DNA of 64,000 bases from Polaribacter aestuariivivens (GTDB lineage: Bacteria > Bacteroidota > Bacteroidia > Flavobacteriales > Flavobacteriaceae). Position numbers and translations under genes: made by a program. Location of the stretch: assembly GCF_005885675.1 (NCBI RefSeq), contig NZ_VANR01000002.1:496001-560000 (forward strand), given 5' to 3'. Numbering within the stretch: the first letter of the stretch is position 1; each line of letters begins with the position of its first letter. Of the stretch, positions 53,024 through 61,509 are shown in pieces. The notes under the pieces were generated by a model that made no database searches, was not told where the DNA came from, and saw only the letters and a list, made by a program, of their open reading frames with translations.

Positions 53024-54064
53024 ATGAAAAAAATACTTTATGTTGCTAGTGCAATTGCTTTTATGGCTTGTGGTTCTAGTAAAACTGCATCTAATGAAGA
53101 TGCTAACGTAGATCAAGCTGCTAAATATGCAGCAACAATTACTGCAAAAGACTTAGGTGCACATCTATTTACTTACGCTTCAGATGAGTTTGAAGGTAGA
53201 GAAACTGGTGAACCTGGACAGAAAAAAGCAGTTGAATATTTAAAAAACTTTTATGTTTCAGAAGGTATTGTTTCTCCTTTAGGTGGTGATGACTATTTTC
53301 AAGAAGTTCCAGCAGAATGGATTAACAAAAATGTTAGAAGAGGAAAATACAAAGACTCTGAGAATGTTGTAGCGTTTATAAAAGGATCAGAAAAGCCAGA
53401 TGAAATTGTGGTTATTTCTGCTCACTTAGATCATGAAGGAATAAAAAATGGAGAAGTTTATAATGGTGCAGATGATGATGGATCTGGAACTGTTGCTATT
53501 TTAGAGATTGCTCAGGCTTTTCAAATGGCAGCAAAAAATGGTAAAGGTCCAAAACGTTCCATCTTATTTTTACACGTAACAGGTGAAGAAAAAGGTTTGT
53601 TAGGTTCTAAGTACTATACAGATGTAGATCCTATTTTTCCTCTAGAAAACACTGTTTGTGATTTAAATATTGATATGATTGGTAGAATTGATGATAGACA
53701 TAAAGCTGACCCAAACTACGTATATTTAATTGGTTCTGATAAGTTAAGTACAGAATTGCACACAATTTCTGAAGCAATGAATAAAAAATATATGAATATT
53801 AATTTAGATTATAAATACAATGATGAAAATGATCCGAATAGATTTTATTACAGATCTGATCATTACAACTTTGTAAAAAACAATGTTCCAATTATTTTCT
53901 ATTTTAATGGAACTCATGCAGATTACCACAGACCTTCTGACACTCCAGATAAAATAAACTACGAATTGTTAGAAAACAGAACACGTTTGGTTTTTCATAC
54001 AGCTTGGGAAGTAGCAAATATGGATACCAGAATTATTGCTGATAAAGCAACACCAAAACAATAA
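53024..54064 (+). CDS. M28-family zinc aminopeptidase, lipoprotein
   Basis: A 346-residue protein. The N-terminus MKKILYVASAIAFMACGSS is a lipoprotein signal with lipid Cys16. The M28 catalytic domain follows: metal ligands in ISAHLDHEG, NGADDDGSGTVAILE, the glutamate pair in VTGEEKGLLGS, and NIDMIGRID. The final histidine lies in THADYHRPSDTPDK. It probably acts as a surface or periplasmic aminopeptidase. A classic terminator follows. Confidence 0.92.
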   Translation: MKKILYVASAIAFMACGSSKTASNEDANVDQAAKYAATITAKDLGAHLFTYASDEFEGRETGEPGQKKAVEYLKNFYVSEGIVSPLGGDDYFQEVPAEWINKNVRRGKYKDSENVVAFIKGSEKPDEIVVISAHLDHEGIKNGEVYNGADDDGSGTVAILEIAQAFQMAAKNGKGPKRSILFLHVTGEEKGLLGSKYYTDVDPIFPLENTVCDLNIDMIGRIDDRHKADPNYVYLIGSDKLSTELHTISEAMNKKYMNINLDYKYNDENDPNRFYYRSDHYNFVKNNVPIIFYFNGTHADYHRPSDTPDKINYELLENRTRLVFHTAWEVANMDTRIIADKATPKQ

Positions 54065-54091
54065 AACATTAGTTTTTACGCATAACAAACT

Positions 54092-54120
54092 AAAACCGAG
54101 CATGTTGCTCGGTTTTTTTT
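54092..54120 (+). terminator. Terminator after the M28 peptidase
   Basis: AAAACCGAGCA (54092-54102) pairs with TGCTCGGTTTT (54106-54116), 3-base loop, followed by T to 54120. Confidence 0.93.
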
Positions 54121-54243
54121 ATTCTAAATGTTAAAAAATAGATTTTTAAATAATTAAAAGAACTTATATTAAAGAATAAACATTTTGAACTTTAAAAAAT
54201 ACCAAATTCACAAAAAATTAACAATTTAAAAAAGTAGATTTTT

Positions 54244-54251
54244 TATATTTG
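54244..54251 (+). promoter_or_regulatory. -7 box of the small secreted repeat protein
   Basis: TATATTTG fits TAnnTTTG, 36 bases before the ATG at 54288. Confidence 0.5.
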
Positions 54252-54287
54252 TACTAGCTAAGAATCAATCATTTTAAACTAATACTT

Positions 54288-54584
54288 ATGAAAAAAATAT
54301 TATTTTTTATTGCAGTTCTATTTGGTTTTAATGCAGTTGCACAAAACACCAAAAAGGTTCAGGGTCCTGAAGCTAAAAATTATAAATATTGGGAACATAA
54401 AAAAGTTCCAACTATAATCACTTTGAATAGTTTTGAAAAATTAGATTTGAAAGGTCCAGAATTTAAAAACCTTAAAATCTGGGAAAGAAAATTATCTGAT
54501 AATAAAATTGTTCTTGCAAGAAATACTAAAATTAGAAAGGTTACAGGGCCAAAAGCTAAAAACTACAAGCCTTGGCAGAATTAA
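54288..54584 (+). CDS. Small secreted protein with three GPxxKNxKxW repeats
   Basis: A 98-residue protein. The signal peptide (residues 1-18, ends AVAQ) is followed by a mature part of three spaced motifs: GPEAKNYKYW (26-35), GPEFKNLKIW (56-65) and GPKAKNYKPW (87-96), at nearly constant 30-residue intervals. Each is basic with a C-terminal Trp. I know no family with this pattern. The mature protein is strongly basic and could bind an acidic surface polymer or peptidoglycan, which is a guess. It has its own promoter and is convergent with recG. Confidence 0.65.
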   Translation: MKKILFFIAVLFGFNAVAQNTKKVQGPEAKNYKYWEHKKVPTIITLNSFEKLDLKGPEFKNLKIWERKLSDNKIVLARNTKIRKVTGPKAKNYKPWQN

Positions 54585-54597
54585 AAAAAAATTAAAC

Positions 54598-56694
54598 CTA
54601 ACTTATATTTGACCAAATCTTAGATGATTTGGTCATTTTTGTATAGGCTTGTTTTATTGGTAGGTTTTTTTCTTGAGACAAAGTGCTATCTTCTTGTAAA
54701 ATTGATATAGCAGTATTTCTAGCAGCTACTAGTATTTTAGAATCTTTTACAACATCTGCAATTTTCAAATTTAAAACACCACTTTGTTGTGTTCCCATCA
54801 AATTTCCAGGACCACGTAATTTTAAATCTACTTCAGCTATTTTAAAACCATCTGTAGTTTCTACCATTGTTTGCAATCGAGTTTTTGCTTCTTCCGATAA
54901 TTTATAGCTAGATAGTAAAATACAATAACTTTGGTCTGCACCTCTTCCAACTCTTCCTCGTAATTGATGTAATTGAGATAGCCCAAAACGTTCTGCACTT
55001 TCAATAATCATAACACTTGCATTGGGTACATTTACACCTACTTCAATTACAGTAGTTGCAACCATAATTTGTGTTTCGCCATTAACAAAACGTTGCATTT
55101 CAATATCTTTATCTGCAGGTTTCATTTTACCATGAACAATACTTATTTGATATTTTGGTGATGGAAACTCTCTTGATACGCTTTCATAACCATCCATTAG
55201 ATCTTTATAATCCATCGCTTCAGATTCTTCAATTAATGGATATACTATGTATATCTGTCTTCCTTTTGCAATTTCGTCTTTCATGAATTTAAAAACAGAC
55301 AGTCTGTTACTATCAAATCTATGAACTGTTTTAACTTCTTTTCTTCCTGGAGGTAATTCATCAATTACAGAAATATCTAAATCGCCATAAACAGACATGG
55401 CTAAAGTTCTTGGAATTGGTGTGGCAGTCATCACTAAAATATGTGGAGGCAATGTGTTTTTTGTCCACAATTTTGCTCTTTGAGCGACTCCAAACCTGTG
55501 TTGCTCATCTATTATTGCTACTCCTAAGTTTTTAAATTTTACTTTATCTTCAAGTAAAGCATGTGTTCCAACTAGAATGTGCAAACTTCCATCTTCTAAA
55601 CTCGTATGAATTTCTCTTCGCTTTTTTGTTTTTACAGAACCTGTTAAAATATCAACTTTAATATTCATTCCTGATAAAAGTTCGGAAACTGCAGTGTAAT
55701 GTTGATTTGCAAGTATTTCTGTTGGAGCCATAATTGTGGCTTGAAAACCGTTATCAATAGCTAAAAGCATTGTTAATAAAGCTACTATTGTTTTTCCTGA
55801 ACCCACATCTCCTTGTAAAAGACGATTCATTTGTGCGCCAGTAGAAACATCATTGCGTATTTCTTTTACAACTCTTTTTTGGGCATTCGTTAATTCAAAT
55901 GGTAATTTTTCAGTATAAAATTGATTAAAAACTTCACCAACATTTTCAAAAACAAATCCTTTTATTTGCGCTTTATTAATGAGTTTTTTTCGTAATAATT
56001 GTAATTGTATAAAAAATAGCTCTTCAAACTTTAATCGATTTTGAGCTTTTGCTAAATTTTCTTGACTTTGAGGAAAATGTACATTTAATAATGCATCTCT
56101 CTTTTTCATCAATTTAAAATCGTCTATAATTTCTTGTGATAAACTTTCTTGAATTGAGTCATAAACTTGTTGTAGTAAGTTTTGAATATAATTACGCATC
56201 AACTTATTAGAAACTCCAGAGTTGGTTAATTTTTCTGTAGAAGGATAAACTGGTTGCATTTTCGTTTGCAACTTTTTTTTGTACTCTGTAACTAGTTCCA
56301 TTTCTGGATGCGGAATGCTAAAACTACCATTATAATGATTCAGCTTACCATAAACCACATAAGGTTCGTTAACTTTTAAGGAGTCTTTAATCCATTTTTG
56401 TCCTTTAAACCAAACCAATTCCATAGTTCCAGTAGCATCTTGAAATGTTGCCACTAACCTACTTCCTCTTTTTTGCGCAACAGACTTTACATGAGTTATT
56501 TTACCAACAATTTGAACTTCTGAAGAGTTGGGTTGCAAATCTTTGATGGCATAAAATTGAGTTTTATCAATATATCTAAAAGGAAAAAAATTTAATAAAT
56601 CATTACAGGTTTTTATTCCTAATTCTGTATACAAAAGCGCTGCTCTTTGTACACTAATTCCTTTGATATATGTAATTGGATAGCTTAAATTCAA
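54598..56694 (-). CDS. recG: ATP-dependent DNA helicase RecG
   Basis: Remodels stalled replication forks and Holliday junctions. A 698-residue superfamily 2 helicase: an N-terminal wedge OB domain (EVQIVGKITHVKSV), Walker A GDVGSGKT, the DEQH box in IDEQHRFGVAQRAKL, TATPIPRTLAMSVYGDLD, and motif VI in HQLRGRVGRGADQSYC. Normal length. It is divergent from the RsmB-like gene with a 78-base spacer. Confidence 0.97.
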   Translation of the reverse strand: MNLSYPITYIKGISVQRAALLYTELGIKTCNDLLNFFPFRYIDKTQFYAIKDLQPNSSEVQIVGKITHVKSVAQKRGSRLVATFQDATGTMELVWFKGQKWIKDSLKVNEPYVVYGKLNHYNGSFSIPHPEMELVTEYKKKLQTKMQPVYPSTEKLTNSGVSNKLMRNYIQNLLQQVYDSIQESLSQEIIDDFKLMKKRDALLNVHFPQSQENLAKAQNRLKFEELFFIQLQLLRKKLINKAQIKGFVFENVGEVFNQFYTEKLPFELTNAQKRVVKEIRNDVSTGAQMNRLLQGDVGSGKTIVALLTMLLAIDNGFQATIMAPTEILANQHYTAVSELLSGMNIKVDILTGSVKTKKRREIHTSLEDGSLHILVGTHALLEDKVKFKNLGVAIIDEQHRFGVAQRAKLWTKNTLPPHILVMTATPIPRTLAMSVYGDLDISVIDELPPGRKEVKTVHRFDSNRLSVFKFMKDEIAKGRQIYIVYPLIEESEAMDYKDLMDGYESVSREFPSPKYQISIVHGKMKPADKDIEMQRFVNGETQIMVATTVIEVGVNVPNASVMIIESAERFGLSQLHQLRGRVGRGADQSYCILLSSYKLSEEAKTRLQTMVETTDGFKIAEVDLKLRGPGNLMGTQQSGVLNLKIADVVKDSKILVAARNTAISILQEDSTLSQEKNLPIKQAYTKMTKSSKIWSNIS
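54611..54639 (+). terminator. Possible terminator within the recG 3' end
   Basis: GACCAAATC (54611-54619) and GATTTGGTC (54626-54634) form a 9-bp stem with a six-base loop followed by ATTTTTG on the plus strand. It is placed where it could stop the small secreted protein transcript, although it also encodes the last RecG residues. Confidence 0.4.
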
Positions 56695-56743
56695 CTTTAA
56701 TAAGTTTGTAAAAACGAAAATACGAAATACCTTTTATTTCACG

Positions 56744-56751
56744 TATCTTTG
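56744..56751 (+). promoter_or_regulatory. -7 box of the RsmB-like gene
   Basis: TATCTTTG followed by C (TAnnTTTGC) lies 21 bases before the ATG at 56773. Confidence 0.55.
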
Positions 56752-56772
56752 CACTCGATTTATAATTGAAAA

Positions 56773-57984
56773 ATGAGATTACATAGAAATTTAACATTTG
56801 CTGTAATAGATAGCATTAGAGATATATTTAATGAAGGTGTTTATGCAGATAAAGCTGTTGAAAAAGCCTTAAAAAGAGACAAACGCTGGGGAGCAAGAGA
56901 TCGTAAATTTGTTGCTGAAACTATTTATGATATTGTTCGTTGGAACCGATTATATGCAGAAATTGCCGAAGTAAAAATACCTTATGACAGAGATAATATT
57001 TGGAGGTTATTTTCTGTTTGGTGTATTTTAAGAGGAATTTCTTTACCTGATTGGAATCAAATTGGTGATGTTCCAGAAAGAAGAATTAAAGGACGTTTTG
57101 CTGAATTATCTAAAATAAGAAAATATAGAGAATCTATTCCTGATTGGATGGATGAACTTTGTGTAGCTGAATTAAGTGAAGAAGTTTGGACAAAAGAAAT
57201 TGCTGCTTTAAACGAACAAGCAAAAGTAATTTTAAGAACCAATACATTAAATATTTCCAAAGAAGTTCTTCAAAAGAAATTAAAATCTGAAAATGTAGAT
57301 ACTGAATTTGTACCTAATCATCCAGATGCTTTATTGCTTCCAGAAAGAGCCAATGTTTTTAAAACAGAAGCTTTTCACAATGGTTTTTTTGAAGTTCAAG
57401 ATGCTTCTTCTCAATTAGTTGCAGCTTACTTAGATGTTAAACCAGGTATGAAAGTTGTAGATACTTGTGCTGGAGCTGGTGGTAAAACACTACACCTATC
57501 TGCCTTAATGGAAAATAAAGGACAAATTATTGCCATGGATATTTACGAAAGCAAACTTCGTAAATTAAAAGTTAGAGCTAAAAGAAACAAAGCACATAAC
57601 ATAGATATGCGAGTAATTGACTCTACAAAACCTATTAAAAAACTTTATGGTAAAGCAGACAGAGTTTTAATTGATGCCCCTTGTTCAGGTTTAGGAGTTA
57701 TTCGTAGAAACCCAGATTCTAAATGGAAATTACAGCCAGAATTTATAGATAATATTAAAAAAGTTCAACAAGAAATATTACAAAGTTATTCTAAAATGGT
57801 AAAACCTGGAGGAAAAATGGTGTATGCAACATGCTCTATATTACCATCAGAAAATCAAAATCAAGTTAATACTTTCTTAACATCAGAAGCCGGAAAAGAG
57901 TTTACCTTTGTATCCGACAAAAAAGTGTTAGCTCACAAATCTGGTTTTGATGGATTTTATATGGCTTTACTAGAAAAAAAGTAA
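56773..57984 (+). CDS. RsmB/NOP-family RNA (cytosine-5)-methyltransferase
   Basis: A 403-residue SAM-dependent enzyme. An N-terminal NusB-like region (residues 1-130: RKFVAETIYDIVRWNRLY) precedes the Rossmann methyltransferase with DTCAGAGGKTLHLSALM, the conserved DAPCSGLGVIRRNPDSKW (Pro-Cys motif IV) and ATCSILPSENQNQV (catalytic Cys motif VI). The pattern matches RsmB, which makes m5C967 in 16S rRNA; other family members act on tRNA or other rRNA sites. Confidence 0.88.
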   Translation: MRLHRNLTFAVIDSIRDIFNEGVYADKAVEKALKRDKRWGARDRKFVAETIYDIVRWNRLYAEIAEVKIPYDRDNIWRLFSVWCILRGISLPDWNQIGDVPERRIKGRFAELSKIRKYRESIPDWMDELCVAELSEEVWTKEIAALNEQAKVILRTNTLNISKEVLQKKLKSENVDTEFVPNHPDALLLPERANVFKTEAFHNGFFEVQDASSQLVAAYLDVKPGMKVVDTCAGAGGKTLHLSALMENKGQIIAMDIYESKLRKLKVRAKRNKAHNIDMRVIDSTKPIKKLYGKADRVLIDAPCSGLGVIRRNPDSKWKLQPEFIDNIKKVQQEILQSYSKMVKPGGKMVYATCSILPSENQNQVNTFLTSEAGKEFTFVSDKKVLAHKSGFDGFYMALLEKK

Positions 57985-58059
57985 AATTTCAATAATTGCT
58001 AGTTGAAATTTTAAATAATTGAAAAAGAAAAAATAGTCTAATCTTAAAATCAATTTTAT

Positions 58060-60273
58060 ATGTTAAAAAGATTTTTTTCTTTTTCATTCATAGTATTTAC
58101 ATCACTTATAAGTTTCTCTCAAGAAAGTTATTATTCAGATGTTAATTTAAACTTAACAGGTATTACTCTAAAAGAAGAGTTAGCTACTAAAATTATTGCT
58201 ACACATTCGCAATTTTTATTTTATGACCAAATTTGGAATGCTTCACAAGCAACAGATGTAAACCCTACAAACCCTCAAGAGGTTTTGTTAGTTTATGGTT
58301 GGGAAAACGGAACAGATTCAGATGTTACAAACAACAGAACTCGAGGTATAAATGATTTTAGCGGAAGTTCTGGAGATTGGAATAGAGAGCATATTTTTTC
58401 TCGTTCTTTAGGAACTCCAAATCTTGGAGAAGCTGGTCCTGGATCAGATGCACATCATTTAAGACCTTCAGACGTTCAAAGAAATTCATCAAGAGGAAAC
58501 AGATTTTTTTCTGATGGTTCTGGTGCTAGTTCTGGAGCCACTACAGAATCTTATATAGATCCAATAGATGGTACAAATTCATTTGGTTGGTTTCCTGGAG
58601 ATGAATGGAAAGGAGATGTTGCAAGAATGATTATGTATATGTATTTACGTTATGGTGACAGATGCTTACCAACAAATGTTGGTTTAGGTAGCTCCTCTTC
58701 TACTCCAGATGATATGATCGATTTATTTTTAAAATGGAATGTAGAAGATCCAGTTTCCGATTTTGAAAAAGCAAGAAACAACTATCATGAAAATACTGCA
58801 AACCAACATGCGCAAGGAAATAGAAACCCATTTATTGACAATCCTATTTTAGCAACTAGAATTTGGGGAGGTCCAAAAGCAGAAGATACTTGGGGTATTT
58901 ATACCAGTTCAGATACTGAAGCACCATCAATACCTAATAATTTAATAGTTTCAAACATTACCACTTTTTCGGTTGATATTTCTTGGACAGCCTCAACAGA
59001 TAATACAGCAGTAACTAGTTACGATGTTTTTGTTGATGGTGTTTTAGCCAAAAACACAACTGAAACTTCTACAACTATTAACAACTTAAATTCAAATACA
59101 AACTATTCTTTTACAGTTTTAGCAAAAGACATAGCCAATAATACTTCTGCTCAAAGCACAGCAATAAATACTACAACTTTAGAAGATACTGAAGCACCAT
59201 CTATACCAACAAATATTGTTATAAGTAATCAATCTGGTACTTCTTTTGTAGCTTCTTGGAATGCGGCTACAGACAATACAGCAGTTATAGGTTATGACGT
59301 TTTTGTAGATGGAAGTTTTTTAGCTTCAACACAAGAACTAACATATACTGTTGCAAATCTTTCTACTTCTACGACTTATGCTGTACAAATTTCAGCAAAA
59401 GATGCTGTAAACAATAAATCTCCTTTAAGTACAGCTGTAAATGCAACAACTACAGATGGTTCTACAACTACTGCCAATGAATTATTTTTTTCTGAATATG
59501 TAGAAGGTTCATCTAATAATAAGGCAGTAGAAATAGTAAACGTAACTTCAAATGATATCGATTTGAGTGCATATAGTTTAAAAAGACAAAAAAATGGAGG
59601 TAAAGACGCTGGAGATGATTGGGAAAACGAACTAAAACTCTCTGGAACTATAAAGTCTAAAATGGTGTATGTTATTGTAAATGGTGGTGCAGAATTTAGC
59701 TCATCTTCAAGTGACCCTAATGTAGCTATAGCAGGAGACTTTTTAATTTCTAAAGCAGATTTTATTCAGCCAAATGCAAGTGAAACAAATTTTGGTGCAC
59801 CAATAAACTTTAATGGTGATGATCCTATTGGGTTGTTTAAGAACGATGTTTTAATAGATATTGTTGGAACCTATAATAGTGGAGGTGGAAATTTTGGAAA
59901 AGATAAAACCTTACGAAGAAAAAATGGAGTGGTACAACCAAATACTGCTTTTGATCTTGATAACGAATGGGATATTTTACCAAAAGATACTGTAGATGGA
60001 ATTGGAACACATAGCGCAATTTTAAATGTCGAATCGTTTTTAGAAAATGAAATTTATTTATATCCTAATCCAGCTGATTCAACTTTATTTATAGACAATA
60101 AAAATAATATTGACATTAAAAACATGACAATATTTAATTATTTAGGTAAAAAAATAATCACCGTAAAAAAACCTGAAAATAATATAGATGTTTCTACTCT
60201 AAGTAATGGAGTATATTTTATAAAATTCAATATAAATAACACTATTTATAGTACTAAATTCATTAAAAAGTAA
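58060..60273 (+). CDS. Secreted endonuclease I with FN3, lamin-tail and T9SS domains
   Basis: A 737-residue protein with a signal peptide (residues 1-21). An endonuclease I (EndA/NucM) domain spans about 22-280, with NREHIFSRS, DAHHLRPSD and GNRNPFIDNP forming the HNH-like metal site. Two tandem fibronectin III domains follow (about 284-374 and 375-466), starting with almost the same APSIP(N/T)N(L/I)VISN text, then a lamin-tail domain (about 470-600) and a type A T9SS sorting domain (about 660-737). Expected on the cell surface or secreted, degrading external DNA. It is coupled to a paralogue by TAATG. Confidence 0.92.
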   Translation: MLKRFFSFSFIVFTSLISFSQESYYSDVNLNLTGITLKEELATKIIATHSQFLFYDQIWNASQATDVNPTNPQEVLLVYGWENGTDSDVTNNRTRGINDFSGSSGDWNREHIFSRSLGTPNLGEAGPGSDAHHLRPSDVQRNSSRGNRFFSDGSGASSGATTESYIDPIDGTNSFGWFPGDEWKGDVARMIMYMYLRYGDRCLPTNVGLGSSSSTPDDMIDLFLKWNVEDPVSDFEKARNNYHENTANQHAQGNRNPFIDNPILATRIWGGPKAEDTWGIYTSSDTEAPSIPNNLIVSNITTFSVDISWTASTDNTAVTSYDVFVDGVLAKNTTETSTTINNLNSNTNYSFTVLAKDIANNTSAQSTAINTTTLEDTEAPSIPTNIVISNQSGTSFVASWNAATDNTAVIGYDVFVDGSFLASTQELTYTVANLSTSTTYAVQISAKDAVNNKSPLSTAVNATTTDGSTTTANELFFSEYVEGSSNNKAVEIVNVTSNDIDLSAYSLKRQKNGGKDAGDDWENELKLSGTIKSKMVYVIVNGGAEFSSSSSDPNVAIAGDFLISKADFIQPNASETNFGAPINFNGDDPIGLFKNDVLIDIVGTYNSGGGNFGKDKTLRRKNGVVQPNTAFDLDNEWDILPKDTVDGIGTHSAILNVESFLENEIYLYPNPADSTLFIDNKNNIDIKNMTIFNYLGKKIITVKKPENNIDVSTLSNGVYFIKFNINNTIYSTKFIKK

Positions 60274-61361
60274 TGAAACAAAAATTACTTATTTTTTTAT
60301 TTTTGTCAACCACATTACTTGGTTATTCACAAATTCCTACAGGATATTATGATAATGCAACAGCAAGTGGTTACTCATTAAAAACACAATTGAAATCAAT
60401 TATAGACAATATAAATGATGAAAATGGACAAGCCTTTCACGATACAAGTGTAACTTATGGTGATTTGTGGGATTTGTATGAAACATCAGACGTAAGAAAT
60501 GATGGAAAAGTTTGGGATATTTATAGCAATTGTAACTTTACCTTTTCAACAGATCAAGATAGAGGTTCTGGAGGTACAACAGAATGCGATAAGTATAATA
60601 GAGAGCATACTTTTGCACAAAGCTGGTATGGAGGCAGCAACTCACATCCCTTAAGAGGAGATGCGCATCATGTTTTTCCTTCAGATAAAAAAGTAAACGG
60701 AATAAGAAGCAATTATGCTTTTGGTGAAGTTTTAACTGCAGATTATACTTCGAATAATGGTTCTAAAAGAGGTACAAGTAGTATTACTGGACCAAATGAT
60801 AAAGTTTTTGAGCCCATAAATGAATATAAGGGAGATATTGCTAGAGCATTATTTTACGTTTCAGTTCGTTATCAAGATGAAATCAATAACTGGGAAAACA
60901 ATAACAATGGAGCTGACAATATGCTTAATGGAACTAGTGATAAGGTTTTTGAGCAGTGGGCTTTAGACATGTTGTATCACTGGCATTTAGAAGATCCTGT
61001 AAGCCAAAAAGAATTGGATAGAAATGATGAAATTTTTAAACATCAAAAAAATAGAAATCCTTTTGTAGATCATCCTGAATATGTAAATCAAATTTGGGGT
61101 GCAGTATTATCTACTGAAAACTTTTCTACAATAAATAATATTAAGATATATCCAAATCCTACAAACGGAAACAATTTATTTGTAAAAACAACACAAAACT
61201 GTGAAGTTCAAATTTACAATGTTATTGGTAAGCTTGTTATTTCCGAATGTGTAAATGCCTCAAATAATACAATTAACCTCTCCAATTTAAACAAAGGAGT
61301 TTATTTGATAAAAATAATTTCTCAAAACAAATCCATTACAAAAAAATTAATAAAATCATAA
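60273..61361 (+). CDS. Secreted endonuclease I with T9SS sorting domain
   Basis: A 362-residue paralogue of the preceding gene: signal peptide, endonuclease I domain (about residues 20-280) with YNREHTFAQSW, GDAHHVFPSD and KNRNPFVDHPE, then directly a type A T9SS C-terminal domain starting IKIYPNPTNG and ending SITKKLIKS. It lacks the FN3 and lamin-tail domains. The start overlaps the upstream stop by one base. A terminator follows. Confidence 0.93.
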   Translation: MKQKLLIFLFLSTTLLGYSQIPTGYYDNATASGYSLKTQLKSIIDNINDENGQAFHDTSVTYGDLWDLYETSDVRNDGKVWDIYSNCNFTFSTDQDRGSGGTTECDKYNREHTFAQSWYGGSNSHPLRGDAHHVFPSDKKVNGIRSNYAFGEVLTADYTSNNGSKRGTSSITGPNDKVFEPINEYKGDIARALFYVSVRYQDEINNWENNNNGADNMLNGTSDKVFEQWALDMLYHWHLEDPVSQKELDRNDEIFKHQKNRNPFVDHPEYVNQIWGAVLSTENFSTINNIKIYPNPTNGNNLFVKTTQNCEVQIYNVIGKLVISECVNASNNTINLSNLNKGVYLIKIISQNKSITKKLIKS

Positions 61362-61365
61362 AATT

Positions 61366-61400
61366 AAAAGACAACTCTTAAAAAGTTGTCTTTTTTTTTT
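61366..61400 (+). terminator. Terminator after the endonuclease pair
   Basis: AAAAGACAACT (61366-61376) pairs with AGTTGTCTTTT (61384-61394), seven-base loop, followed by T to 61400. Confidence 0.92.
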
Positions 61401-61469
61401 GGTTGATAAACACGTGAATAACTCCTAAATTTCAATTAAATAATTTATTAAAATTAAGTTGAAAAAAGG

Positions 61470-61477
61470 TAAATTTG
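61470..61477 (+). promoter_or_regulatory. purL -7 box
   Basis: TAAATTTG followed by C fits TAnnTTTGC, 32 bases before the purL ATG. Confidence 0.55.
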
Positions 61478-61509
61478 CATTTTTACAACAACACGCAAAC
61501 ACCACTAAA

